Of a DNA stretch of 64,000 nucleotides, positions 1 through 9,008 are shown one piece after another (the stretch's first letter is position 1; each line of letters begins with the position of its first letter). The stretch lies in assembly GCA_963830545.1 (NCBI GenBank), contig CAWHMK010000001.1:1054001-1118000 (forward strand), read 5' to 3'. The position numbers were made by a program, and so were the translations under genes. The notes beneath the pieces were generated by a model. That model did not search any database, was not told the origin of the DNA, and saw only the letters and a list, made by a program, of their open reading frames with translations. Source of the DNA: DATGJX01 sp963830545 (GTDB lineage Bacteria > Vulcanimicrobiota > Vulcanimicrobiia > Vulcanimicrobiales > Vulcanimicrobiaceae).

Positions 1-208
1 ATGTAATCGAGATGCCGCGCTGCTTCTCGAGTTCCATCCAGTCGCTGGTCGCGGCGCGCTGCGCGCGGCGCGCGCTGACTTGTCCGGCAGTTTGAATTGC
101 GCCGCCGTACAGCAAAAGCTTCTCGGTGAGCGTCGTCTTTCCGGCGTCCGGATGCGAGATGATGGCGAACGTGCGCCGTTTGTTTACTTCTTCTTCTATC
201 CCATTCAT
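1..208 (-). CDS. prfC: Peptide chain release factor 3 (RF3), N-terminal part
   Basis: This is the first 69 codons of a translational GTPase; the gene runs off the left edge of the window. The sequence shows RRTFAIISHPDAGKTTLTEK, the P-loop region with the SHPDAGKT signature typical of RF3 rather than of EF-G or TypA, then WMELEKQRGISIT, the start of switch I. RF3 recycles class-I release factors from the ribosome after termination. The ATG overlaps the TGA of the upstream small membrane-protein frame (ATGA), so it appears translationally coupled to the alr/GH130 operon. Confidence 0.9.
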   Translation of the reverse strand, partial: MNGIEEEVNKRRTFAIISHPDAGKTTLTEKLLLYGGAIQTAGQVSARRAQRAATSDWMELEKQRGISIT

Positions 209-697
209 TTCAGAGACGCCGCCATGACTTTGTACACCCGCAGTTCGAAACCATCGTCTGCCCCGCGTAAGAGCGCGATCGAATCGGGCGTTTCGTACAA
301 TCGAGCCTATCGGGGGTACGCGCATTCGATCCGCGCCGCGCGTCACCACCACCGAATCGCCTTGCACGATGACGTGACAGTCCGCTGCGTCCAGTTTGGC
401 CCCGGGAGGCAGCATCGTGGCGCCGGCCGGTAGATTCGCAAGCACGTATTTGAGCGGACCGCTCGACCTGCTCGTTTGCTCGAAACATTCGGGCAATGCG
501 GAGAGCGCCCACGGCGCGCTGGCGACGAATGCGCTCGCGACGCGTTTCGACGGCGGAGCCGTCCGGGCCGCTTTCGGCGGCGCCGGTACGAACACCGATT
601 TGATGCGAATCGCCAAGTTCTCGCGGTTCCAGTACAGGCCGACGACGACGAACGCCGCTACGACGACGATCGTCGAAACGGCGAAGTATCTAAGCAG
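205..697 (-). CDS. Small membrane-anchored protein with an apparent 1-base frameshift
   Basis: I do not recognise this family. Read with one base removed near 304-308, it gives about 163 residues: one N-terminal membrane segment (YFAVSTIVVVAAFVVVGLYW), a proline-rich linker, then a soluble domain ending in GFELRVYKVMAASLK. The frame before the break matches the domain start, and the frame after it ends in a TGA that overlaps prfC. Observed AGGCT (minus strand) becomes AGCT when one G is removed. No ATG, GTG or TTG lies at the 5' end; a CTG at 697 inside the GH130 3' end is the best start I can find, so the N-terminus is uncertain. Confidence 0.45.
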
Positions 698-1790
698 CGC
701 TCTCGGCGGATTCGAGCGAGCCGATGCGGTCGCTCAGCGTCATGCGTGCCGCTCCGATCGACCAGTCCGCCATTCCGTAATAGAAGTCGAACGTGCGAGA
801 ACCGAGATCGGGACGCGGATCGATCCCGGTCGGGAAAACGACGTTGTCGACGATGCCGCGCAACTCCGTGTCGCACTCGGGCGCAAGCACCGGGCGGGGC
901 GAACGATACAGCACTTTGTGGGGCTGCTCGAGATCTTGAATCATCATGCCCGCGCTGTACTTCAGTTTCGGCTTGCTCGAACCGTGATCGAGCACGTCGA
1001 CTGCATGATAGAGCGACATCCACCCTTCGGCGATTCGTACGGGCGGCGTACCGGCGCCCAATTTCAGCGAACCCCATTGCGCGTTGGGCGACATGACCAG
1101 AACGCTCTCGCACACGTCCAAAAGGTTTTCGCGATCGCGCAGCGCCGGTTCGAGAGGCACGTACGCCATGCGAATGGATTCACGATCCGCGAACGGCATG
1201 CGCTCGATCATCGGAATCGCGGCGCGCCCGTCGACGGCGGAAAGATGCAGCATGGGGCGGTGAAAGAGCGCCAGCGACTTCACGCCGCCGGGCGAGAGAA
1301 CCGGCTCGGGGAAAAAGGCGGCGTCTTTGTCGTCACCGATGTGCATGCCCGGTTTATCGAAATGCAGTACGCCCATGCGCTTCCACGAATATCCATCGTC
1401 GGAAACCGCAACCGCGATGCGCGGCCCCTGCGGTCCGAATGCGGTGTATGCCATCACGTACTGATCGAGCACCGGAATGAACGTGACGCGCGGATCTTCG
1501 CAGCCGTAACCCGGGTGCGGGCGAAGTTCGTACGCGGCATCCGGTTCGAGCGCAAAGCCGTCGCGTTCGAACCTGAAACGGTCGCCGTTGCTGCGCGCTT
1601 TCACCAGACCGACGCGCGAAATGTTTCCACGCGAAACGTCGCGCGGATACAACAGCAATTCGCCGTCGCGCGTGCGCGCGGACGCCGGATTCAACGTCCC
1701 TTCCGCTTCGGATTCATCGCCGCTGGGCTCAAGAACCAGTCCGAGCCGTTCGACGCGCACGTCGACTTCAAAGGCTTCGTGTGCCTGCAT
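690..1790 (-). CDS. GH130-family beta-mannoside phosphorylase/hydrolase-like protein
   Basis: A 366-residue five-bladed beta-propeller glycosidase-like protein. Motifs typical of GH130 are visible: GYGCEDPRVTFIP, YVMAYTAFGP, KDAAFFPEP, the region around WMSLYHAVD, and FPTGIDP...FYYGMADWSIG near the C-terminus. GH130 enzymes cleave or phosphorolyse beta-mannosides. I cannot tell from sequence which applies, although the missing partner for phosphate binding would separate them. The start is the ATG at 1790, which overlaps the alr stop as TGATG; a longer frame to 1862 exists but lies inside alr. It sits in an operon with a lipoprotein, alr and prfC, so a role in envelope glycan turnover is possible (inference). 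Confidence 0.8.
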   Translation of the reverse strand: MQAHEAFEVDVRVERLGLVLEPSGDESEAEGTLNPASARTRDGELLLYPRDVSRGNISRVGLVKARSNGDRFRFERDGFALEPDAAYELRPHPGYGCEDPRVTFIPVLDQYVMAYTAFGPQGPRIAVAVSDDGYSWKRMGVLHFDKPGMHIGDDKDAAFFPEPVLSPGGVKSLALFHRPMLHLSAVDGRAAIPMIERMPFADRESIRMAYVPLEPALRDRENLLDVCESVLVMSPNAQWGSLKLGAGTPPVRIAEGWMSLYHAVDVLDHGSSKPKLKYSAGMMIQDLEQPHKVLYRSPRPVLAPECDTELRGIVDNVVFPTGIDPRPDLGSRTFDFYYGMADWSIGAARMTLSDRIGSLESAESAA

Positions 1791-2812
1791 CAAACCTCTA
1801 CAGAAACGCCGCTCGCACGAGCGCAGTTGCCGAAAGCTGTAACGATTTCGTGTGGCAAGCATCCGCTGCGCGCGGCAAACTCGTCGAGATCGCTTTGGCG
1901 ATCGAGCAAGACCAGCGCGTTTCGCTCCCGGCCGAGGCGATTCGCGCGCACGGTGACGTACTGCATGCCAACCGATAAGATATCGTCCGCGCCGGCCAGA
2001 CTCTTAGGCAGTCCGTCCGCGTACCCGCAGCGCGCCGTCGCGATGTGCTGATCATCGGCAAGCATCGTACCCCCATATCCCAGGCGCGTCCCGGCCGAAT
2101 GTCGCTCCACGCGAACAATCGGCGCCCTCACGCCGATCGCACAGCGCACGCCCGGCACGCGGAAGCCGCCGGTAGCGCCGAACAGTCCCACACCTACGCG
2201 AACGGCGTCGCCGAGTGCACCGTCGGCGGCTGCAGGAAAGGTGCTCGCCACATCCGTTCCGTCGAGATGCACGCCTGCGGCCTGCATGATACGTACGGCC
2301 TCACGGAACGTTTCGAGCTGCACGCGCCGGTTTTCGAAGTCGGTGATATGCGTCCAGAGCCGGACGAGCGCGCCCGCTTGGGCGAGCGCCGGGGCGAACG
2401 CCCGGGCGTCTTCCAAGGAAAGACCGCTCCACGCTGCCGCCGGCCGGATCCCTACGCGCAGGCGAACCGGCGCGCCGAGCTCCGCGAATACGTTTCGCGC
2501 CACCTCGAGTTCCGTAACGGTGGCGATGCTCGGCTGCGCGTTCGCGCGGTACGCGTCGGCAAGCTGGTCGGGCTCCAGGGCGCCCAGGACGATGATGGGG
2601 GTCTTTGTGTGCTTGCGGACCTCGTTCAGCTCCTCGGCATCGGAGACGCACAGAGCCTGCGCCAAGCCTTCCACCGCTCGGATCACGGAGCCATAGCCCC
2701 AGCCGTATCCGTCGCCTTTGACGACGGCATACAAGGGCACGCCGGTGAAATCGCGCCACGCGCGGGCGTTCTGGGCGACTATTGCCGGGTCGAGCGAAAG
2801 ATCGGGCCGCAT
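1790..2812 (-). CDS. alr: Alanine racemase
   Basis: PLP-dependent racemase making D-alanine for peptidoglycan. The PLP lysine lies in YAVVKGDGYGWG (K32), and the catalytic tyrosine of the C-terminal beta-domain is in RLGYGGTM (about Y246), followed by CGYADGLPK. At 340 residues it is slightly shorter than typical Alr (355-380) but has both the TIM-barrel and beta domains. Its start directly follows the lipoprotein stop (TGAATG), and its stop overlaps the GH130 start. Position in the operon points to cell-wall precursor supply. Confidence 0.88.
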   Translation of the reverse strand: MRPDLSLDPAIVAQNARAWRDFTGVPLYAVVKGDGYGWGYGSVIRAVEGLAQALCVSDAEELNEVRKHTKTPIIVLGALEPDQLADAYRANAQPSIATVTELEVARNVFAELGAPVRLRVGIRPAAAWSGLSLEDARAFAPALAQAGALVRLWTHITDFENRRVQLETFREAVRIMQAAGVHLDGTDVASTFPAAADGALGDAVRVGVGLFGATGGFRVPGVRCAIGVRAPIVRVERHSAGTRLGYGGTMLADDQHIATARCGYADGLPKSLAGADDILSVGMQYVTVRANRLGRERNALVLLDRQSDLDEFAARSGCLPHEIVTAFGNCARASGVSVEV

Positions 2813-3268
2813 TCAGGGCAGCACGGTAGAAGCCACGGGTTCGTCGGAGGGCGTGACCACGACGACCCCGATTCCACGCCGGTATACCGTGTTCGGCACG
2901 ATCCAGAGCGTGTACGTCCGGTACTTCTCAGAGGGCTCGCCGCCGCTGGCCGGAGCCTCTTCGAACGCGACTACCCGCACGCCGCCCGGATCTGCGCGAA
3001 TCGACTCGATGATCTGCCGGTAGCCGCTGCGATCGTGCGGTCCCATCAGCAGAACCACGCCGAACTCACTGCGAAAGCGAACCGGTGCGCGTATGCCCAG
3101 CCGCTCCAACGAAGGCGTGTCGCGCACTACGACGATCTCGTTTCCGCCGTCCAGAACGCCGGTGCGGCCCTGCGCGAGCGTCTGCACGCGGACATCCCGG
3201 CATCCGACGAGCAAAACCAAGGCAAAGAGGGGCCACAGGCGTTTCACGCGCTTGGGCGTTCGCGCCAT
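2813..3268 (-). CDS. Putative lipoprotein of unknown function
   Basis: A 151-residue protein with a positively charged N-terminus (MARTPKRVKR), a hydrophobic stretch and a lipobox LVGC with the lipid-bearing cysteine near residue 23, so it is probably a membrane-anchored lipoprotein. The mature part is mainly beta-rich with no recognised domain; RYRTYTLWIVPNTVYRRG-like text near the C-terminus resembles a folded domain, not low complexity. It is the first gene of the alr-GH130 operon. The ATG at 3268 was chosen because it places the signal peptide at the very N-terminus. Confidence 0.65.
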   Translation of the reverse strand: MARTPKRVKRLWPLFALVLLVGCRDVRVQTLAQGRTGVLDGGNEIVVVRDTPSLERLGIRAPVRFRSEFGVVLLMGPHDRSGYRQIIESIRADPGGVRVVAFEEAPASGGEPSEKYRTYTLWIVPNTVYRRGIGVVVVTPSDEPVASTVLP

Positions 3269-3316
3269 TGTCACGGGATGCCCTTCGGATGCACTATTAC
3301 AACAAGAGGTAGCCCT

Positions 3317-4081
3317 ATGCTGCATCACATCATCGCCGCTGCGTTGACGCTCGCCGTACTTCCGCCGGCGCCCGCAACGACCGCGCCGAGCCGGCCGCCC
3401 GCAACGCCGGCGCTGAAAACGATCGCCACAGTGCGTGCATCGGCGCGATGCGCCGACGTGATCACGCATGCAAACGGCGCGATTACGAGCGCGCTCGGCA
3501 ACGACCAGATTATCGGGCAGACGATCACGAATCTGCGCTACACGAACTTGGACGATGGAAACGAGCTGCATCGCACTCACGGATTGCAAGCGCTGGGCAA
3601 CCTCGCGAAAGCGTTGGTGATGCAGGCACGCTCCGGCGACGATGAAGTCAAGCGGCTGCGCCGCATCGCCGCGCAAACCAAAGATCCCGACAATGCGAAG
3701 GCGCTGAAAACCTTTGCGGACGCCTTGGGCGGGGCGTTGTGGACCCAGCAGAAAATCGGGCGCGATCTCAACGGCTTTCTCGCATACCAGGACTATCGCG
3801 ACATGTCCAAATGGGGCGAGAGCGGCGAAGAGATGAACCAAGCCCTCTTCGGCGTGCCGGACCCGCTCACCGAGATGCCGGTCGACATGGGCCCGCGCCG
3901 CGGCACCGGTGCGGCCATCAATATTCCGCTTCATCCGGCTTCGGGACACGATCCCGCTGAAGCGAACGCAACGCAGCAGGCCAAGTGGGCGGCCGACGAT
4001 TTCGAAAAACGCATTCCATTCATTTTGAAAGACGAGAATTCGGCCGCGAACGACGTGGACGGCGCCATCACCGGCTGCTAG
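3317..4081 (+). CDS. Secreted hypothetical protein
   Basis: A 254-residue protein starting at an ATG preceded by AAGAGGT at about 7 bases spacing. Residues 1-22 form a signal peptide (MLHHIIAAALTLAVLPPAPA), followed by a proline/alanine linker. The remainder is largely helical with two cysteines (CADVI and the C-terminal ITGC), which could pair outside the cell. I do not recognise the family. It is divergent from the lipoprotein gene, so the 48-base gap (3269-3316) should carry promoters for both. Confidence 0.65.
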   Translation: MLHHIIAAALTLAVLPPAPATTAPSRPPATPALKTIATVRASARCADVITHANGAITSALGNDQIIGQTITNLRYTNLDDGNELHRTHGLQALGNLAKALVMQARSGDDEVKRLRRIAAQTKDPDNAKALKTFADALGGALWTQQKIGRDLNGFLAYQDYRDMSKWGESGEEMNQALFGVPDPLTEMPVDMGPRRGTGAAINIPLHPASGHDPAEANATQQAKWAADDFEKRIPFILKDENSAANDVDGAITGC

Positions 4082-4127
4082 AGACACCTGCTCCGATAAA
4101 GTCATTGTTCGCCCCGGAGCTTTTCGT

Positions 4128-4143
4128 TAGACTTTGAAGTCTA
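4128..4143. promoter_or_regulatory. Perfect 16-base palindrome abutting the ctaA start codon
   Basis: TAGACTTTGAAGTCTA is a perfect inverted repeat whose last base is immediately before the GTG of ctaA. It occupies the place where a Shine-Dalgarno sequence would normally sit; the nearest purine-rich candidate (GGAG at about 4117) is too far upstream. It could be an operator or an RNA hairpin that limits translation of ctaA. Function is inferred from position only. Confidence 0.4.
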
Positions 4144-5049
4144 GTGAAGACTCTCGCACGCCTGAGCCTGGCGGCGGTCGCCGTCGCGTACGGCGAGGTC
4201 ATGCTGGGCAGCTGGACCCGCATAAACGGCGCAGGAATGACTTGCCCGGATTACCCGCTCTGCCACGGCGAATTCATCCCATCGATGGGCGGCGGCACGG
4301 TTTGGGAATGGACGCACCGCGTTACTGCGGCGGTTCTCTCGCTGCTGGTCATCGCCGTCATCGCAACTGCATGGAAGCGCCGCTCGCACGCCGCTTTCAT
4401 CGCGCCGACGACTCTGGTCATCACCGCGCTCTTCGCCTTCCAGGTATTTCTGGGAGCTGCGACGGTGCGTCTTTCGAACAGCCCCATTTCCGTCGTTTGG
4501 CATTGGGGAACCGCGATGGCGTTCGTCGGCGCATTGACATGCATGACGATCTTCGCATTCGCGGCGGAAGGGCGCACGCGCAGCACCGGTTCGCGCGGAC
4601 AAGTTGCGCTTACCGGAATACTCGGTGGAACCGCGCTCGTGGCATTCATCACGATGTGCGTCGGCGCATACGTCAGCTCGAGCGGCGCGGGACTCGCCTG
4701 CGTAGACGTTCCGGGATGCGCGGGCAACGTCGTGGTATATACGCCGGGACAAGCCGTGCAGATGCTCCATCGTTTCATTGCGGCGGCCTGCTTGCTGACC
4801 GCGGTCATCTCGTTTGCACTCGCTTGGGTGCTGCGCGCATCTGCGCGCGTGCGCGCCGCTGCGAGCGCCGGCTTGCTGCTGGTATTCGTGCAAGTTCTGC
4901 TGGGGCTGCTCAACGTCGCGCTGCGCCTGCCGATCGATTTGCGCGAAGCGCACGCCGCAAACGCTGCCCTCGTGTTTCTTTCGTTCGTAACGGCAACGGT
5001 GTTCGCCGCGCTCGAAGGCGTGCGCGCGAGTGAGCGCGCAATCGCATGA
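4144..5049 (+). CDS. ctaA: Heme A synthase (COX15/CtaA family)
   Basis: A 301-residue integral membrane protein of eight predicted helices that oxidises heme O to heme A for cytochrome oxidase. It shows the internal duplication of the family: WTHR in the first half and MLHRF in the second supply heme-ligand histidines. Extracytoplasmic cysteine pairs occur in both halves, CPDYPLC and CVDVPGC. The GTG at 4144 is the likely start, directly after a palindrome. Its last codons overlap the ctaB start (ATGA). It serves the caa3 oxidase encoded at 10.5-14.0 kb. Confidence 0.9.
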   Translation: MKTLARLSLAAVAVAYGEVMLGSWTRINGAGMTCPDYPLCHGEFIPSMGGGTVWEWTHRVTAAVLSLLVIAVIATAWKRRSHAAFIAPTTLVITALFAFQVFLGAATVRLSNSPISVVWHWGTAMAFVGALTCMTIFAFAAEGRTRSTGSRGQVALTGILGGTALVAFITMCVGAYVSSSGAGLACVDVPGCAGNVVVYTPGQAVQMLHRFIAAACLLTAVISFALAWVLRASARVRAAASAGLLLVFVQVLLGLLNVALRLPIDLREAHAANAALVFLSFVTATVFAALEGVRASERAIA

Positions 5050-5966
5050 ACCCGACGGTAGCTCGCGTCGATGGCGTAATGCGCGCGCGAGCGGTTGGGT
5101 GGCTCGCTCTCCTCAGCGATTATTACGACCTCGGCAAACCGCGCATCATGTACCTGCTGCTCGTCACGACGGCGGCGGCGATGGTCATGGCCTCGCGCGG
5201 CATTCCGCCCCTCGACGTGTTCGCATGGACGATGATAGGCGGAGCGCTCGCAGCCATGTCGGCCGGTACGCTGAACTGCGTGTACGACGCCGACATCGAC
5301 CGCGTCATGAAGCGCACGCGCATGCGCCCGCTTCCGGCGGGCCGCATCTCGATTTTCGCGGCCACGACGCACGCTTGCGTGATGGGCGTGCTCTCATTTG
5401 CGATCTTCTACTTCCGCGTCAATCACTTGGCCGCGTGGCTCTCGCTCGCGGGCAACGTCTATTACGTCGTGCTGTACACGATGCTGCTCAAGCGCCGCAC
5501 GCCGCAAAACATCGTCATCGGCGGTGCCGCGGGTTCGATTCCGCCGCTCGTCGGCTGGGCCGCGGTCACGCACGCGATCGGAGCTCCGGCAATCGGCCTC
5601 TTCGCGATCGTTTTTCTCTGGACGCCGCCGCATTTTTGGGCGCTGGCCTTGATGACTGAAACCGATTACGACAAGGCCGGCGTTCCGATGCTGCCCAACG
5701 TTTTCGGCGACGAACGCACCAAACGGGACATCCTGATTTACACCCTCGTTCTACTGCTCGCGTCGGTTGCGCTCTACTGGCCGCTGCACGTGATGGGACC
5801 GCTTTACGGCGCCGTCGCCGCCGTGCTCGGATTGCTGTTCGCGTATTACGCGGTGCGCACGATGCGCGACGCGGGGACGGCGTACGCGCGCACGACGTTC
5901 CTCTATTCGCTGCTGTATCTCGCGCTGATTTGCGCGAGCATGGTGATCGATCGGATTATCTTCTAA
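5046..5966 (+). CDS. ctaB: Protoheme IX farnesyltransferase (heme O synthase)
   Basis: UbiA-superfamily prenyltransferase of 306 residues that adds the farnesyl group to heme B. The magnesium-binding aspartate motif is clear in NCVYDADIDRVMKRTRMRPL, and the second conserved loop is MTETDYDKAGVPMLPN. About nine membrane helices are predicted. It is translationally coupled to ctaA (4-base overlap), so heme O is made and then converted to heme A by an adjacent enzyme. Confidence 0.93.
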   Translation: MNPTVARVDGVMRARAVGWLALLSDYYDLGKPRIMYLLLVTTAAAMVMASRGIPPLDVFAWTMIGGALAAMSAGTLNCVYDADIDRVMKRTRMRPLPAGRISIFAATTHACVMGVLSFAIFYFRVNHLAAWLSLAGNVYYVVLYTMLLKRRTPQNIVIGGAAGSIPPLVGWAAVTHAIGAPAIGLFAIVFLWTPPHFWALALMTETDYDKAGVPMLPNVFGDERTKRDILIYTLVLLLASVALYWPLHVMGPLYGAVAAVLGLLFAYYAVRTMRDAGTAYARTTFLYSLLYLALICASMVIDRIIF

Positions 5967-5967
5967 C

Positions 5968-7341
5968 GTGGCGGACGCGACCACTACGACGTTTGCGGGC
6001 CACAAGTTGGACCGTTCCGTCGTTCCCCTGCTGCTGACTCTGGGTTTGGGCGTGTTCCTGGGTGCGCTCGATCTGAGCGTGCTCGCGCCGGCTTTACCCG
6101 CACTGGGCAAAGAATTCAGCGTTTCAACCGGCGATCTATCGTGGGTCTTCACGTTGTATTTGCTCGTGAACGTGGTCGGAATCGCGGTGATGAGCACGCT
6201 GGCGGATCGCTACGGGCGGCGTTCCGTGTATATCGCTTGCGTCATGATTTTCGTGGCAGGGAGTGCTCTCGCCGTCGTGTCGCACGACTATGCCGTGTTT
6301 CTGATCGCACGAGCCGTGCAGGCCTTTGGAGCCGGCGGAATTTTCCCCGTCGCGACGGCCGCAATCGGCGATGCGGTTCCCAAGCAGCGACGGGGTGCGG
6401 CGCTGGGGCTGGTTGCCGCAACGTGGGGCTTGGCCGCAGTCCTCGGACCGATTTACGGCGGCATGGTGACGCACTTCGTTTCGTGGCGGTTCATCTTCGC
6501 ACCGAATTTTCCGATTGCAGCGGCGGTGCTTGTGCTCGCGCTGCGCCGGGTGCCGTCGAACGCTCCGCGCGTGCGCGGCCCGCTCGACGTCGCGGGCTTA
6601 TGTTTACTCTGCATCGGCTTGCTGTTCTTGACGTACGGCATTAGCGGCGCGCATCCCGTAACGATTGTGTTCGGCCTCCTGCTTCTCGCTGGGTTCGTAC
6701 TCTGGGAGCGCGCGTGCCGTTTCCCGATAGTTGCGCTGGACCTGTTCGCGAATCGGCAAATCGCAAAGACGTTTGCCCTCGAGATCGTTATCGGCATACT
6801 CGAAGGTTCGCTGTTCTTCATTCCCGCCGTTCTGGTCGGAGCGCAGCACATTTCGTATGCAGCAGCTGGTGTAGTGGCAGCAGTCGGCGCGTTCATGTTC
6901 GTTCTCGTCATTCCGGGATCCGGGCGCGCGCTCGACCGCATCGGCAGCCGCGACGTGCTGCTCGCGGGCACGCTGCTCACCGAAGCGGGGCTCGTCATAT
7001 TTGCGCTTTGCTTCACGTCGCTTGCGCTCTCCGTGCTCGCAATGATCGTCGCCGGCGTCGGTTTCGGCGCGCTGCTCGGAGCGCCGACGCGCTACATCGT
7101 GACGAACGAAAGCGCGGAGCGAACGCGAGCAACGGCAATCGGATTGCTGAGCCAGTTTCTCATCATCGGACAAATCGTCGGTGCGGCGCTGGCCGGCGGA
7201 ATCATGGGACACGCGCTTTCGGACGCGGAGGCATATCGCGACACGTACTTGGTGTTTGCAGGGGTTGCGCTGCTTGCTTTGGCGATTGCGTGCACGCTGG
7301 CAGGTCGCCGACAGGAGATTCGAGCAGCCGCAACCGAGTGA
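5968..7341 (+). CDS. MFS transporter, DHA2-type drug/proton antiporter
   Basis: A 457-residue protein with about 14 hydrophobic segments. The family signatures are visible: LDLSVLAPALPALGKEF in helix 1, LADRYGRR between helices 2 and 3, and the motif-C region GLAAVLGPIYGG in helix 5. These point to the EmrB/QacA branch, which exports toxic compounds. It starts with GTG one base after the ctaB stop and is followed five bases later by the AidB-like gene. The substrate cannot be inferred. Confidence 0.85.
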   Translation: MADATTTTFAGHKLDRSVVPLLLTLGLGVFLGALDLSVLAPALPALGKEFSVSTGDLSWVFTLYLLVNVVGIAVMSTLADRYGRRSVYIACVMIFVAGSALAVVSHDYAVFLIARAVQAFGAGGIFPVATAAIGDAVPKQRRGAALGLVAATWGLAAVLGPIYGGMVTHFVSWRFIFAPNFPIAAAVLVLALRRVPSNAPRVRGPLDVAGLCLLCIGLLFLTYGISGAHPVTIVFGLLLLAGFVLWERACRFPIVALDLFANRQIAKTFALEIVIGILEGSLFFIPAVLVGAQHISYAAAGVVAAVGAFMFVLVIPGSGRALDRIGSRDVLLAGTLLTEAGLVIFALCFTSLALSVLAMIVAGVGFGALLGAPTRYIVTNESAERTRATAIGLLSQFLIIGQIVGAALAGGIMGHALSDAEAYRDTYLVFAGVALLALAIACTLAGRRQEIRAAATE

Positions 7342-7346
7342 GGGCT

Positions 7347-9008
7347 ATGCCGCGCACGCACGAAGTGCTCAATCAGCCGCCGCCCCTTACCGATTACAAC
7401 GTCTTTCGCACGGATCGCGCGCTCGTGGAAGCGCTCGCGCACGAGGGCGCTTCGGATGCATTCGACGACCTGAACATCATCGGTTTGCTCGCGGGAAGCG
7501 AGCGGGCGCAGGAATGGGCGCGGCAAGCCAACGAGCATCCGCCGAAACTGCGCACCCACGACCGGTTCGGGCGCCGGATCGACGAAGTCGATTTTCATCC
7601 TGCATATCACGAGTTGATGCAGGTCGCAACGCGCAACGGTCTGCACGCTGCGCCATGGGCGAGCAGCGATCCGGCAGCGCACACTGCGCGGGCCGCGAAA
7701 TTCTACGTCTGGGGACAAGTCGAAGCGGGCCATGGCTGCCCTATCTCGATGACGTATGCGGCGATTCCGGCGCTGCGCTCGCAGCCCGCGCTCGCGCACG
7801 TCTGGGAGCCGCGGCTCACGCAATGCGGCTACGATCCGGCGCTGCGTCCCATCGAGGAAAAGCAAAGCGCGCTTTGCGGCATGGCGATGACCGAGAAGCA
7901 AGGCGGCTCGGACGTGCGCGCAAATCTGACGCGTGCAGTGTTCGCCGAGCGCACGCCGGCCGGTGACGCGTATCTGCTGACCGGCCACAAGTGGTTTTGC
8001 TCGGCGCCAATGAGCGACATGTTCCTCGTCCTCGCACAGGCCGATGCCGGACTCACCTGCTTTCTCATGCCGCGCGTGCTGCCGGACGGATCGCGCAATC
8101 GCATTTTCATTCAGCGGCTCAAAGAAAAACTCGGCAACCGTTCCAATGCGTCGAGCGAGATCGAACTCGACGACGCGTGGGCATTGCTGCTCGGAGAACC
8201 GGGCCGCGGCGTGCAGACGATCGTCGAAATGGTCAACGGCACGCGGCTGGATTGCATCAACGGCTCCGCCGCGCTCATCCGCCAAGTTACTGCACAGGCG
8301 ATTCATCATGCGACGTATCGATTTGCGTTCGGCAAGGCACTGGTCGATCAGCCGCTCATGCGGAACGTGCTCGCGGATTTGGCCGTCGAGTCGGAAGCGG
8401 CGATGACGCTGCTGCTTCGGCTTGCGCGCGCGGTAGATCGCGCGCCGTTCGATGCGCGCGAGGCCGCGGTAAAGCGCCTGGGCACGGCGGTCGGAAAATA
8501 TTACGTCTGCAAACGTGCGCCGGTAGTCGTCGGTGAAGCGCTCGAATGTCTGGGCGGCAACGGTTACGTCGAAGAATCGCCGCTGCCGCGCTTATACCGC
8601 GAAGCGCCGCTCAATTCGATTTGGGAGGGATCGGGAAACATCAACGCGCTCGACGTGCTGCGCATCGCGGCCAAACAGCCGCAGGTTCTCGATGCATTCC
8701 GCGCCGAGATCGAGCCGGCGCTGGACGACGCGCGCATCCGCCGGGCCGCCGCCGAGCTGAATGACGCGTTACAGGACACGCAAAACGGCGAGATCCGCGC
8801 GCGCTCTATCGTGGAGCGCATGGCCCTTCTGTGGCAAGCCGCTCTGCTCGCGCGGGATCCGTTCAATCCGGTCACTGAGATGTTCGTCGATTCGCGCATC
8901 GCCGGCAACTGGGATCGAACGCTCGGTACGCTTGCTGCCACGAGCAATCACCGGCTGGCCGTCGACCGCGCGCAGCCGTCGCAAAATGTGGAATACTCTG
9001 AGTTGTAG
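7347..9008 (+). CDS. AidB-like acyl-CoA dehydrogenase family protein
   Basis: A 553-residue flavoprotein. It matches AidB rather than ordinary acyl-CoA dehydrogenases: N-terminal VLNQPPPLTDYN, FHPAYHELM, QVEAGHGCPISMTYA, GMAMTEKQGGSDVRAN (FAD/substrate loop), HKWFCSAPMSD, NGTRLDCINGSA and ECLGGNGYVEE...LNSIWEGSGN. AidB is induced by alkylating agents in E. coli and binds DNA; its enzymatic role is unsettled. An ada gene is also in this window (34980). The ATG is preceded by GAGGG. The stop abuts the next start codon. Confidence 0.85.
   Translation: MPRTHEVLNQPPPLTDYNVFRTDRALVEALAHEGASDAFDDLNIIGLLAGSERAQEWARQANEHPPKLRTHDRFGRRIDEVDFHPAYHELMQVATRNGLHAAPWASSDPAAHTARAAKFYVWGQVEAGHGCPISMTYAAIPALRSQPALAHVWEPRLTQCGYDPALRPIEEKQSALCGMAMTEKQGGSDVRANLTRAVFAERTPAGDAYLLTGHKWFCSAPMSDMFLVLAQADAGLTCFLMPRVLPDGSRNRIFIQRLKEKLGNRSNASSEIELDDAWALLLGEPGRGVQTIVEMVNGTRLDCINGSAALIRQVTAQAIHHATYRFAFGKALVDQPLMRNVLADLAVESEAAMTLLLRLARAVDRAPFDAREAAVKRLGTAVGKYYVCKRAPVVVGEALECLGGNGYVEESPLPRLYREAPLNSIWEGSGNINALDVLRIAAKQPQVLDAFRAEIEPALDDARIRRAAAELNDALQDTQNGEIRARSIVERMALLWQAALLARDPFNPVTEMFVDSRIAGNWDRTLGTLAATSNHRLAVDRAQPSQNVEYSEL

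Noticed and set aside
1986..1998. CCAGACTC in alr as a further GCAGCT-type insertion.
   Set aside because: The alr frame is intact through this point (PKSLAG), so the sequence is correct as read.
396..3310. Long plus-strand open frames across 396-2051 and 2045-3316.
   Set aside because: They are arginine/histidine-rich antisense shadows of GH130, alr and the lipoprotein, with no domain text; the minus-strand genes are clearly real.
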